A stretch of DNA of 64,000 nucleotides from Astropecten irregularis. Lineage: Eukaryota > Echinodermata > Asteroidea > Paxillosida > Astropectinidae. Shown piece after piece: positions 63,968 through 64,000 of the stretch; within the stretch, counting starts at the first letter, position 1; the number at the start of each line of letters is the position of its first letter. The notes beneath the pieces are model-generated. The model saw only the letters and a program-made list of their open reading frames with translations. It had not been told where the DNA came from and did not search any database. The position numbers and the translations under genes were made by a program. The stretch is from positions 15,934,001 to 15,998,000 of the forward strand of contig OZ020244.1 of NCBI GenBank assembly GCA_963971285.1. Direction: 5' to 3'.

Positions 63968-64000
63968 AAGCAAGTTAAGTGAAGTGAGTGAAAGAAAAGC

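Overview
This is eukaryotic nuclear DNA: AT-rich, with spliced genes on both strands and very many short transposable elements. The gene content (a matrilysin-like matrix metalloproteinase, an Rv2258c-like SAM methyltransferase, a KDM7/PHF-type PHD exon, Ulp1-like proteases) and the MITE and SINE landscape suggest a marine invertebrate deuterostome, most likely an echinoderm. The species is an inference. All gene models were built by hand from splice sites, reading phase and protein motifs. Repeat boundaries are accurate to roughly 5-20 bases.

Left part (1-15 kb): the first coding exon of a KDM7/PHF2/PHF8-like histone demethylase (minus strand, rest of the gene off the left edge), then a complete five-coding-exon matrix metalloproteinase (MMP, minus strand, 6768-12187) with an untranslated 5' exon and TATA promoter near 13.0 kb. 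An inverted copy of the MMP upstream region lies at about 3.77-4.15 kb. A foldback element built from CGTACG palindromes sits in the 5'-UTR intron, and another long hairpin lies about 50 bp past the stop codon.

16-23.4 kb: three near-identical four-exon genes for an Ulp1-like (C48) cysteine protease. Two are divergent (16222-17705 minus, 18356-19841 plus). The third (21129-22606 plus) comes from a tandem duplication of a ~2.76-kb unit. The interval between the divergent pair holds six alternating-orientation copies of one ~20-bp motif. All three copies keep the complete H-D-Q-C catalytic set.

24-34.3 kb: two tandem minus-strand paralogues of an Rv2258c-like methyltransferase. The upstream one (29798-34266) is complete, and its last residues and stop codon come from a MITE. 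The downstream one (25422-28299) keeps only the N-terminal exons, runs into a stop next to a nested foldback element, and has no SAM-binding exon in the window.

35-64 kb: one long plus-strand gene (38475-62398 or beyond) with at least five coding exons, encoding an atypical RRM followed by a basic and Ser/Arg-rich tail. I cannot name it. Its large introns hold 5'-truncated non-LTR retrotransposons, tRNA-derived SINEs, many MITE families and, after the last exon seen, a ~430-bp (GGGCTT)n array.

Across the window one ~360-bp MITE family (termini AAAGGTAGTATCATAC) occurs well over a dozen times. A set of MITEs with unrelated interiors shares the terminus GGGCCAATTTCA or a close variant.
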